DNA of 64,000 nucleotides, from positions 1,860,225 to 1,924,224 of the forward strand of contig NZ_KI421500.1 of assembly GCF_000473145.1 (NCBI RefSeq), in the 5' to 3' direction. The notes under the pieces are model-generated. The model was not told the DNA's origin, made no database searches, and saw only the letters and a program-made list of their open reading frames with translations. Made by a program: the position numbers and the translations under genes. Each line of letters opens with the position of its first letter. Positions within the stretch are counted from its first letter, which is position 1. This document shows positions 25,073 to 33,074 of the stretch, one piece after another. Origin of the DNA: Leisingera daeponensis DSM 23529 (GTDB taxonomy: Bacteria; Pseudomonadota; Alphaproteobacteria; Rhodobacterales; Rhodobacteraceae).

Positions 25073-26642
25073 CGTGAGCAAAGTCCGCTCAACCCGTGGC
25101 CAAAGTATTCCGACACCTTATGCCTACCCGCGTGAATCCGTCGCCACTTTGTTTCGAAAAACGGCTGAGGCACGACCAGATGCGACCGCACTGCGTTTCC
25201 GTGATCAGGCCGTGTCCTATACAGCCCTAGACCGCGCTTCGGATCACGTCGCGCAACAGTTATTCGCGCTCGGCCACCGTTCGGGGGACATTGTCGGAAT
25301 TTCCATGAAGCGGACACCGCAGTTGGTTGCTGCGCTGCTCGGCATCCTAAAGGCAGACGGCGCCTATATGCCGGTTGATCCAGCTTGGCCATTCTCACGT
25401 CTGCAGGTTGCGTTACGGAACAGCAAAGCCCGGTTCCTGCTTTCGGATACTGCGGAGGCCCCGATCCTCCCTGCGCGCATCCGCACCGTAACACCGGACG
25501 CAGACTTGGCGGATATCACCCGCTGGCCGGATATGGATTCTGCGGCTCTACCTCCGATTGCGGGAGCCGACGATATCGCATACGTGAACTTCACCTCAGG
25601 CTCCAGTGGCGAGCCAAAAGGTGTGATGGTTCCTCATCGCGGGATCACCAGCCTTCTTTTTCAAGCCAATTACACGGAACTGTCGGCCGAAACCGTCACA
25701 CTGTTTCACGCGCCACCTTACTTTGACGGCATGACCTTCGAACTCTGGGCTCCGCTGCTGCATGGCGGGACAGCAGTCCTCTTCGATAGCGATTACCCAA
25801 ACATTTCTCGGCTGCGACGAACCATTCGCGAGAACAACGTCAATGTTCTTCTTTGCACAGCAGCGATTTTTAACGTGATCGTAGACACGGCACCTGATAC
25901 TTTCGAAACCCTTTCCACGGTGATGACTGGCGGTGAGGCTTTGTCACCGCGTCATGTGCGAGCGGCGGCGGCGGCCCATGCTAATCTCAGGATCGTTAAC
26001 GTCTATGGACCGACAGAAGCCACTACCTTCTCGACATTCTTTGATGTTTCAGGACTGGCGCCGAATTCGGCCAGCGTCCCCATCGGCGTGGCAGTAAACA
26101 ACCGGTCGGTGTTTATTGCTGGCCCTGACCTCGTACCAGTTCCGAATGGGCAGGTCGGCGAGATCTGTGTTGCCGGGCCAGGGATTGCGCTTGGCTATAT
26201 CGGGCGGCCCGACCTCACGGCTGAGCGCTTCGCCCTTCTCACTAGGCCGGAAGGTCAGCTCGAACCCGTATACCGGACCGGCGATCTAGGGCGATACGAC
26301 GCCCAAGGAGCGATTGAGTTCTGCGGTCGAAACGACAATCAAATCAAGCTCAACGGTTACAGGATTGAGCTCGAAGAAATCGAGCGCTGCTTCGTCAAGC
26401 ACCCGGACGTCCTGCAAGCACTTGTAGTAGCTCACGGAGAAGGTGCCCGCCGGGCGCTGAAAGCGTTGGTGGTCGGCTCAAGGATAGACTCATCAAGCCT
26501 ACGGGGGTTCCTCTCTGATAGCCTCCCGCGCCACATGCTGCCGTCCGAATTCAGGGTTGTCGCCGCGCTGCCTCTGAAGCCAAACGGAAAAGTTGACAGA
26601 ATAGAGGCGGAAGCATTTTTTGATGGCCCCTCGACCGATTGA
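25062..26642 (+). CDS. Stand-alone NRPS adenylation protein, hydrophobic-type pocket
   Basis: This 526-residue adenylation protein has A3 NFTSGSSGEPKGVMVP, A5 NVYGPTEATTFS, A7 YRTGDLGRYD, A8 RNDNQIKLNGYRIELEE and the A10 Lys in LKPNGKVDR. The pocket aligned by eye is D-G-F-L-M-G-V-T-F-K. It matches no standard code I recall but shares the hydrophobic layout of branched-chain codes (for example DGFFLGVVYK for Ile). That would suit an aliphatic amino acid made by the cluster's chain-extension enzymes, which is an inference. It is the last gene of the operon; a terminator-like hairpin follows 10 bp after the stop. Confidence 0.88.
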   Translation: MLADVSKVRSTRGQSIPTPYAYPRESVATLFRKTAEARPDATALRFRDQAVSYTALDRASDHVAQQLFALGHRSGDIVGISMKRTPQLVAALLGILKADGAYMPVDPAWPFSRLQVALRNSKARFLLSDTAEAPILPARIRTVTPDADLADITRWPDMDSAALPPIAGADDIAYVNFTSGSSGEPKGVMVPHRGITSLLFQANYTELSAETVTLFHAPPYFDGMTFELWAPLLHGGTAVLFDSDYPNISRLRRTIRENNVNVLLCTAAIFNVIVDTAPDTFETLSTVMTGGEALSPRHVRAAAAAHANLRIVNVYGPTEATTFSTFFDVSGLAPNSASVPIGVAVNNRSVFIAGPDLVPVPNGQVGEICVAGPGIALGYIGRPDLTAERFALLTRPEGQLEPVYRTGDLGRYDAQGAIEFCGRNDNQIKLNGYRIELEEIERCFVKHPDVLQALVVAHGEGARRALKALVVGSRIDSSSLRGFLSDSLPRHMLPSEFRVVAALPLKPNGKVDRIEAEAFFDGPSTD

Positions 26643-26651
26643 AACGGGCTC

Positions 26652-26672
26652 GGCTATTTTGGTGAAATAGCC
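26652..26672 (+). terminator. Terminator-like hairpin after the NRPS operon
   Basis: GGCTATTT and AAATAGCC form an 8-bp perfect stem with a 5-base loop, just after the last adenylation gene. The T run behind it is short (GTTTCC), so termination may be partial. Confidence 0.5.
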
Positions 26673-26803
26673 GTTTCCTAACCCTCGTCTGCATCGGTGT
26701 GTCTAGCCTTACCAATTAGATGCGCACGGGTGATCCGTGAACGCTGTGCGGCCAAGAATTGTATTTGCCTTGACGTTAAGTAATCACTGGGAGTTTCCGA
26801 AGT

Positions 26804-27907
26804 ATGACAGATACGACGCAACATATACGTGTGCTTGTCTTACCAGGAGACGGGGTCGGGCCTGAAGTCGTTAGTAGTGCGCTCGAAGTACTAGATGTAG
26901 CGGTTACTGGTACGTCACTTTCGATTGAACTTGATCATCAGCCGGTCGGCATGGAGGCCTTTCGAAAGCATGGCGTGTTCATTCGCGAGCAAACCTTGGA
27001 TGCTGCTTGCAACGCTGACGCAGTCTTGTTTGGTGCGGAAGGAGGGGCAGATTGGGACGCAGTACGCCTTACAAGTGGCCTGCAGGGTGCCTTACTGCAG
27101 CTGAGGCAGCGGCTGCAACTCTATGCTAACATTCGTCCAATCCGGAGTTGGCCACTTTGCACTTCCACTTCGCCTCTTCGAAGTGATGTGTCCAAAAACG
27201 CCGACCTTGTAATCGTTCGGGAGCTATCTGGCGGAGTGTATACGGGTCTTCCGCGCGAGACGCGGCGTGTAGGCGATCAAAGCGTTGCCGTCGATACTCA
27301 AAGCTACAGTTCTGAACAGATTTCCAGAGTGAGCCGACTGGCTATGCAACTTGCAAAACGTCGGTCGCACAACCTTGTGTCGATCGACAAGGCAAATGTG
27401 ATGGAAACCGGTAGGCTTTGGCGCAGCGTAGTAACTGAAATAGCAAGAAATGATTTTAAAGATGTTCAGTTGGAACACCTGTATGCAGATTACTTCCTTT
27501 ACGCATTAATTCAGAACCCAAGGAGGTTTGATGTTGTCCTTGCAGACAATCTCTTTGGAGATCTCGCGTCGGACTGTGCTGGAGCAATAGCCGGATCTTT
27601 AGGTCTTTTACCATCCGCTTCCTACGGCTTGGCCACCAGAACGGTATTTCTCGAACCGGTACATGGCGCAGCACCAGATATCGCGGGAACACATAGGTCG
27701 AACCCGATCGGGGCCATTTTGTGCGTTGCCATGATGCTGGAGCATGTCTGCCAACGAGACGACTTGGCGCTTGTAATCGTCAAGGCGGTGGAACAGTCTC
27801 TGGAAAGCGGTATCAGCACGCCTGATATCGGTGGAACCGCAACAAACCGGGACTTAACGGAGAGCATTGTCGGGCGGATCAGGTGGTTACGTTCCAAACC
27901 GAAGTGA
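26804..27907 (+). CDS. 3-isopropylmalate-dehydrogenase-like enzyme (chain extension, step 3)
   Basis: This 367-residue beta-decarboxylating dehydrogenase has LVLPGDGVGPEVV, the substrate Arg stretch LYANIRPIR, VRELSGGVYTG, DKANVMETGRLWR, metal-binding Asp residues in VVLADNLFGDLASD and the NAD-binding EPVHGAAPDIAG. It would oxidise and decarboxylate the isomerised intermediate to give a keto acid one carbon longer. It lies outside the main operon, behind a hairpin and 160 bp of DNA with its own GGGAG site, and is noticeably AT-richer than the NRPS genes, so it may have joined separately. Plain LeuB is possible, but the other leucine-like genes nearby argue for the cluster role. Confidence 0.88.
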   Translation: MTDTTQHIRVLVLPGDGVGPEVVSSALEVLDVAVTGTSLSIELDHQPVGMEAFRKHGVFIREQTLDAACNADAVLFGAEGGADWDAVRLTSGLQGALLQLRQRLQLYANIRPIRSWPLCTSTSPLRSDVSKNADLVIVRELSGGVYTGLPRETRRVGDQSVAVDTQSYSSEQISRVSRLAMQLAKRRSHNLVSIDKANVMETGRLWRSVVTEIARNDFKDVQLEHLYADYFLYALIQNPRRFDVVLADNLFGDLASDCAGAIAGSLGLLPSASYGLATRTVFLEPVHGAAPDIAGTHRSNPIGAILCVAMMLEHVCQRDDLALVIVKAVEQSLESGISTPDIGGTATNRDLTESIVGRIRWLRSKPK

Positions 27908-27990
27908 CACTGCAGAGCATGAGAACGCACGCCACTGCCTGTGTTGAAAACGTTCGAGGTTTGCAGATTGGAGTGCATTCGGGGATCGTC

Positions 27991-28455
27991 TCAACCGAAT
28001 GCACTCCAGTCCGAAAATTTGGCGAGAAGCTCTTCGAATTCCGCAGGTGACGGAAATGCCTCATAGGTGTGAACGGCAGGCGTTTCAGCCCATGTCAACT
28101 TGTCTCTAGTCATGGTTTCGGCAAACGGTTCGACCCAGGAAGAGTCATAACAGAGCGTTGGGCGCACGTTTACCCTTGCATCAGCCCCGCCGATTTTCGT
28201 GTACATCCAAGTCATGCAGCTGGGGCAGAAATAATGATGCCGCGGTGATCCAGGCAATGGTCTTGCAACAGGCATGCCTTCAACAACCCTAAAGCCGTCT
28301 GCTGGGATTATCGCCGTCAGCGAAAACGCACTGGCGCTCATCCTTTGGCAATCCAGGCAATGGCATGCGAGAGTTATGAGAGGGGTGACCAGTATTTCAA
28401 ACGTGGTCGCAAAACAGCGGCAGCTACCGCCAGCAGGCAGGTTAGGTTGGCGCAT
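27991..28455 (-). CDS. GFA/CENP-V domain protein
   Basis: This 154-residue zinc-binding protein of the glutathione-dependent formaldehyde-activating (GFA) type has the first cysteine pair GGSCRCFATTFE, a second LACHCLDCQRMSASAFS and a third YFCPSCMTWMYTK. The fold binds zinc and is widespread in proteobacteria, mostly without a known substrate. It stands alone between the cluster and an aldo/keto reductase. A link to the biosynthetic pathway cannot be shown. Confidence 0.85.
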   Translation of the reverse strand: MRQPNLPAGGSCRCFATTFEILVTPLITLACHCLDCQRMSASAFSLTAIIPADGFRVVEGMPVARPLPGSPRHHYFCPSCMTWMYTKIGGADARVNVRPTLCYDSSWVEPFAETMTRDKLTWAETPAVHTYEAFPSPAEFEELLAKFSDWSAFG

Positions 28456-28761
28456 GCCAGATCTCCAATTTTGGGGGAATGCCGGTTCGGAACTGCGAAG
28501 CGAATTCCTTACAATGGGCGCTTCCGGCTAAATCAGAGATTAGCAATAGCCGTCACGTTTGCAACCGTTTTGGACCATTCCAAAGGAAGTCAATATTCGC
28601 CATCCCGTAGGCAACCAGGAGGTATGGGCTTTGACCGGGCATTCGCCGCATTCGGCACGAACAGCCGGTCCAGCATTCGTTACTCCGCGCTGCGCCAGCC
28701 ACCTGTTGAGTAGGTGTGGTCATTTATCAACCCCATATGAGAGCCGGTCATCGGCTACAGC
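28456..28761. other. Intergenic region without recognised features
   Basis: About 300 bp between the GFA gene and the aldo/keto reductase. It holds the presumed promoter of the GFA gene and the 3' end of the reductase transcript. I see no gene, clear repeat or strong terminator. Confidence 0.4.
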
Positions 28762-29751
28762 TCATCGGGCTCTGTCGGGCACCTCTTCCGGCTCACGTTC
28801 AATCAGGGTTTCAATCTCTTCCATGATAGGATCAGGCAGAGCGCCGAAGCCAATAGCTGCTGCGAGATCTTCGATCTGACCAACGGTGCGCGCGCCTGGA
28901 ACGGGGATCACCTGGCCGCTTCTGGCCCATAGCCAGCTGATCGCGCCCTGCGCCAAGTTCCTGCCGCCAGTTGTCAGCAACTCCCGCACGGCCTCCAGCT
29001 GCCTGAGCATGGCAGGGTTCGGCCGCGCGTCGGCAAAGTAGCCGGTTTTCGGATTGGACGTGCTGCGAATGTCGTCGGCGCGCATGACGGCATCCGGCCC
29101 GTATTTGCCGGCGAGCAGCCCCATCGCCAGTGGTGAACGGATCAGCGCTGTCAGACCGTTTTCCTGCGATGCCGCCTGAATGCGCGGCGGGTTGACTAGG
29201 ACGTTCGCCGCGTGCTCGACCGCCAGAAACGCCTTGCGCGGCGCGACTGCGGAGACGCTTTCCGCAAAATCGGTGCTCCAGCCGTAGGCGCGCAGTTTGC
29301 CTGCCTCCATGGCCTTGTCCATTTCGTCGAACATGGCCTCAGCCTGCGGGACGGACAGGCTGTTTTGATGCAGCAGCAGCAGGTCTATTCTGTCCCGCCC
29401 CAGCCGCGACAGGCTGCGGTCGATGGCGGGCAGCACCGCTTCCGGCGCAATCTCGTCGCCGGTCAGCTGCTTGCTGTCCTCGTCGATGGCAATCCCGATC
29501 TTGGTAGCGATCAGCGCATCGGGACGATCTTTGAGCGCGCGGGCAAGCAATCGCTCAGCATGGCCGGCGCCGTAGGCAGGAGCGGTGTCGAAAAAACTTA
29601 TCCCGCCGGCCAGCGCGGCGTGGATGGTGCGGATGGACTCCGCGTCGTCGGAATTGGCGTAGCCCAGTGGCTGATCTCCGGCGAACATCGGCCCTCCAAT
29701 CGGCCAGCATCCCATGCCAAGCGGGTTTATCTCCTGATCCAAAAAACGCAT
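28762..29751 (-). CDS. Aldo/keto reductase
   Basis: This 329-residue NADPH-dependent oxidoreductase of the AKR superfamily begins GMGCWPIGGP. The catalytic Asp and Tyr are in FFDTAPAYGAGHAERLL, the Lys in LIATKIG and the His in LLLLHQNSLSV. The C-terminal cofactor loop is IPVPGARTVGQIEDLAAA. It is divergent from a LysR gene 82 bp away that has been cut by an insertion sequence, so its normal regulator is probably lost. The physiological substrate is unknown. Confidence 0.9.
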   Translation of the reverse strand: MRFLDQEINPLGMGCWPIGGPMFAGDQPLGYANSDDAESIRTIHAALAGGISFFDTAPAYGAGHAERLLARALKDRPDALIATKIGIAIDEDSKQLTGDEIAPEAVLPAIDRSLSRLGRDRIDLLLLHQNSLSVPQAEAMFDEMDKAMEAGKLRAYGWSTDFAESVSAVAPRKAFLAVEHAANVLVNPPRIQAASQENGLTALIRSPLAMGLLAGKYGPDAVMRADDIRSTSNPKTGYFADARPNPAMLRQLEAVRELLTTGGRNLAQGAISWLWARSGQVIPVPGARTVGQIEDLAAAIGFGALPDPIMEEIETLIEREPEEVPDRAR

Positions 29752-29832
29752 GCTAAAACTCCCTCCTCCCGTTCACTCATTGGACCATCAAAGCAGCTTC
29801 CCTTCCATGAAACGCTTTGCAATGATCATTTC

Positions 29833-30140
29833 ATGAATGAAACGAAGCTGGATTGGGACGATCTGCGCCTGTTTCTGGCGGTGGCGCGTGAGGGCGGGCT
29901 GGCTGCCGCAGCTGCATCAACCGGCAAAAGCCCTCCGACACTCGGCCGGCGTATGCTGGCGCTTGAGCGGCGGCTGGGCCACGACCTGTTCCGGCGGCTG
30001 GCACGCGGATACGAGCTGACCAAGGATGGCCGCGCGCTGGTGGGTACGGCTGAGGCACTGGAAAGCCGCATTCTGTCTCTTACTACAAAGGCCGCAAGCT
30101 CGGTTCCTACAGTCAAGATCTCAGCCGGAACCTGGGTGAC
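29833..30140 (+). pseudogene. LysR-type regulator truncated by IS21-family insertion
   Basis: The frame starts MNETKLDWDDLRLFLAVARE and has a full LysR helix-turn-helix (GGLAAAAASTGKSPPTLGRR, ALERRLGHDLFRR). It breaks after about 103 residues where the insertion sequence begins at 30141. The ligand-binding domain is absent, and the sequence beyond the insertion (after 31566) does not continue it. The gene was probably the regulator of the divergent aldo/keto reductase. Confidence 0.82.
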
Positions 30141-30270
30141 TGTCAATCGGCACGCAGTCTTGACCCTCTATCGGCGTCCAAAAATGACCCCCTGCTGTGC
30201 CCTCGGGTAGCTGGCCCGATGCGGTGTAGCCGCCACACAGCGCAGCCGTATCAGGCCAGCGGGAGTTCGT

Positions 30271-30999
30271 TTATTCTCTGGTCTTGAAGCGCCAGCTTTC
30301 GTTGCCGGTTTCGACGATCTCACAATGGTGGGTAAGGCGGTCGAGGAGCGCCGTGGTCATCTTGGCGTCGCCAAAGACGGAGGGCCATTCACCGAAGTCG
30401 AGATTGGTAGTCACGATGACCGAGGTGCGCTCGTAGAGACGGCTGATGAGGTGGAACAGCAACTGGCCGCCGGTCTGGGCGAACGGGAGGTAGCCAAGCT
30501 CGTCGAGGATCAGGAAGTCGAGGCGGCACAGCAGGTCAGCCGTGCGTCCCTGCCGGTCGGCACGAGCTTCGGCATCAAGCTTGTTCACCAAGTCCACGGC
30601 GTTGAAGAACCGTCCTCGTTTGCCTCGCCGGATGCACGCCCGAGCGATGCTCACAGCAAGGTGGGATTTGCCGGTCCCGGTGCCGCCGATGAGCACAACA
30701 TTGCGCTGCTGTTCAAGGAAATCCCCGGCGGCCAGGTCGCGCACCAGCGTCTCGTTGACAGGCGTGCCCTCGAAGCTGAACTCGTCGATCTCTTTCGCCA
30801 GAGGCAGCTTGGCGATGGTCATCTGGTATTTGATCGAGCGCGCCTGCTTCTCGCTGATCTCGGCGTTCAGCAGGTCACCGACGATCTGCTGCGGTTCATG
30901 CTGCCTCTTCACCGCAGCGGTGATGATCTCATCGTAGGCGGCCTTCATGCCGTAGAGTTTTAGCTGGCTCATCGCGTCCAGAACCTGCGATCTTTCCAT
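30271..30999 (-). CDS. istB: IstB-like ATPase of IS21-family element
   Basis: This 242-residue AAA+ transposition helper has Walker [15 protein letters not shown], Walker [13 protein letters not shown] and the typical beginning [24 protein letters not shown]. Length and motifs are complete. Its partner transposase is truncated, so it probably has no function here beyond possible action on related copies elsewhere. Confidence 0.93.
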   Translation of the reverse strand: MERSQVLDAMSQLKLYGMKAAYDEIITAAVKRQHEPQQIVGDLLNAEISEKQARSIKYQMTIAKLPLAKEIDEFSFEGTPVNETLVRDLAAGDFLEQQRNVVLIGGTGTGKSHLAVSIARACIRRGKRGRFFNAVDLVNKLDAEARADRQGRTADLLCRLDFLILDELGYLPFAQTGGQLLFHLISRLYERTSVIVTTNLDFGEWPSVFGDAKMTTALLDRLTHHCEIVETGNESWRFKTRE

Positions 31000-31495
31000 G
31001 GTTGGGCCTCCTGAGGCTGTCGTAACGTTGGCAATCGGCCACGGGCTGGCAGGTCAGTCGCAACGCGTCCGGCGTATCAATGGTCAACGGCGGCGGCGGT
31101 TCACGATGCCGGGCCAAGATGTTGATGACGACTGAGGCGGCGGGGGCCCCTTCGTTCAGGGCTTCGGCACAGGCAGCATCCACGGCATCCAGCCCGTCGG
31201 TTGGGATCATGCTCAGGATCTGAACCATCTGGCGGTCACCATTCGGCACCTTGCCAAGCTTGCGCTGCACTCGCCTGATCGCGGGCGGCAACTCCCAGTC
31301 CTTGAACGGCGCTCCGTTCCTGAGGGCACCGGGTTTGCGGGCCAGCACCGGAATGTAGTGCAGCGGGTCGTAGATGGCCTTGTCGCGGCCGAAGGACCGG
31401 GCATGTTGCCCCACGATCTTGCCGTCCTGCCAGAACTCGACCCGCTCGGCATAGGCGCGGATCTCGACAGGGCGACCAACAGCGCGGCCATCCAC
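30929..31495 (-). pseudogene. IstA transposase C-terminal fragment
   Basis: The frame begins with the late IstA region (GRPVEIRAYAERVEFWQDG, YIPVLARKPGALRNGAPFKDW) and lacks the helix-turn-helix and DDE catalytic core, about 300 residues. The terminal repeat of the insertion sequence lies directly upstream, so an internal deletion removed the front of the gene. The end overlaps istB as in intact elements. Confidence 0.88.
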
Positions 31496-31766
31496 ATCAG
31501 TGTAAGGGGGTCATTTTTGGACGCCGATCACCCCGCTACGGGGTCAATTTTGCATGCCTGTTCACAGGTTGCTAGCCGTACCCTGCGTTTCATGCACTTC
31601 CCCCCAGCTCTGGGAGCGACTACAACTTCAAGTGAAGGTCAATCTCACGCGCATCACTGTAAGGCCCCTAATAGATAATCTTTACCCATTCACACCTTAC
31701 CCTCAAATAGCGCCTGGTCTTTTTCACCCACATGGTGATAATAACAGGAATGCTCCACGCGGAAAA

Positions 31767-33074
31767 ATGTTGGAAAAAATGACACTGGCGCAACAACTTG
31801 GGACTTTACAGCAGCATCGGGCCGGAAACTGGGCCGTGACGGGCGCCCGCTCACGACCGAACCTTCATTCGATCCTTCGCTACCCTGCAATGATGGTGCC
31901 CACCATGCAAGGGGACATCATTGATCTCTTGGTTGGTCACGTCGGCAATGAATGCCGTGTAGTGGATACCTTTGTTGGATCGGGGACAGTCTTAACAGAA
32001 TCCCTCATTCGCGGGCTGGATTTCACAGGGTGTGACATCAACCCACTTGCAGTACTTGTTTGCGAAGCCAAAATTGCAATAGACGGTGGTGTAAATTTGG
32101 AAGCCGCCGCCACTTCAGTTCTGGAAGCAATTTCGTCTGATGCATCATCATCAGTTGACGTCAACTTTCCAGGCCTCAGCAAATGGTTTGCCATAGAGAC
32201 ATCACGAGAGTTATCTCGTATTCGGCGATCAATTCTTGACGTGGAGGATCAAGGAGCCAGGAAGGTGTTTTGGGCTGTCTTTGCTGAAACTATTCGCCTC
32301 TGTTCAAACAGCCGCACCAGCACCTATAAGCTTCATGCGCGTAAAGACGATGCCCTTGTCTCCTGGACGAAGGTTCAGTCAATTTTTCGGGAAAATCTAG
32401 CTAACACATTGGAGAAGGCAGGCCACTATCGGGAACTAATTGACGGACGCGATGAACGGCCAACCGCGTGTGTTCATTGTGCTGACGTGCGAGCGGTCAG
32501 CTTTGACAGCAATGAGGCTAAGCATACCATTCTAGTAACCTCACCTCCTTATGGAGACAATCAGACAACAATTCCCTACGGCCAGTTTTCGTACTTGGCT
32601 TTGTGCTGGATACCGGCAGAAGACCTGCCGATTGAACCTGGCAGGTTGATCTCGAACACACATGCGCTCGACAGCGCGAGTTTGGGAGGATCACTTAAGG
32701 GCGCAACAGAAAAAGCAGAGGCTATGCGCGGCGTATCTCCCAGCCTCGATCAACTCCTCGACACCCCTAAAGGTGAGCCGATGGTAAAGGAGCTGAGAAA
32801 GGTGGCGTCTTTTATGGCAGATTTTTATAATGCCTTATCTCATATCAGGCATAGCCTGCCAGGCGGAGCCCATTGGGCTTTCACAACCGGAAATCGCAGG
32901 GCTGCAGGACGTATCATTCCATTCGACCAGATATGCAGAGAGATGGCCTGTACTCTTGGAGGGCGCCCGGTGACTTCCTTACAAAGGAGTTTACCTACGA
33001 AAAGGATGCCATCCAAAAATAACATGGGCGAGATGATAACAACTGAGAATACACTAGTGGTTGAATTTACATGA
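31767..33074 (+). CDS. DNA methyltransferase of a three-gene defence/signalling module
   Basis: This 435-residue protein from the ATG at 31767 has SAM motif I VVDTFVGSGTVLTES (residues 66-79), the acidic strand FTGCDINPLA after it, and catalytic motif IV TSPPYGDNQ at 258-262. TSPPY indicates N4-cytosine or N6-adenine methylation, and the order I then IV is that of alpha-class enzymes with the recognition domain in between. The frame is open 71 codons further upstream, but that stretch follows the IS end and has no homology I can see. It overlaps the next gene by 4 bp (ATGA). No restriction nuclease gene is adjacent. Base composition is visibly AT-richer than the host core genes. Confidence 0.85.
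   Translation: MLEKMTLAQQLGTLQQHRAGNWAVTGARSRPNLHSILRYPAMMVPTMQGDIIDLLVGHVGNECRVVDTFVGSGTVLTESLIRGLDFTGCDINPLAVLVCEAKIAIDGGVNLEAAATSVLEAISSDASSSVDVNFPGLSKWFAIETSRELSRIRRSILDVEDQGARKVFWAVFAETIRLCSNSRTSTYKLHARKDDALVSWTKVQSIFRENLANTLEKAGHYRELIDGRDERPTACVHCADVRAVSFDSNEAKHTILVTSPPYGDNQTTIPYGQFSYLALCWIPAEDLPIEPGRLISNTHALDSASLGGSLKGATEKAEAMRGVSPSLDQLLDTPKGEPMVKELRKVASFMADFYNALSHIRHSLPGGAHWAFTTGNRRAAGRIIPFDQICREMACTLGGRPVTSLQRSLPTKRMPSKNNMGEMITTENTLVVEFT

Larger units (their letters stand above)
30141..31566. mobile_element. IS21-family insertion sequence, internally deleted
   Basis: The inverted ends begin TGTCAATCGGCACGC (left, from 30141) and TGTGAACAGGCATGC (right, inverted from 31566). Both then show TTGACCC and an inner repeat CGGCGTCCAAAAATGACCCC. 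The element carries istB and the last third of istA. At 1,426 bp it is well short of the usual IS21 size because the first part of istA is missing. I found no clear target duplication: left GTGAC, right GGTTG. It cannot move on its own. Confidence 0.8.

Noticed and set aside
30141..31566. A clean IS21 target-site duplication
   Set aside because: Flanks GTGAC and GGTTG do not match; a later deletion next to the element probably removed one copy.
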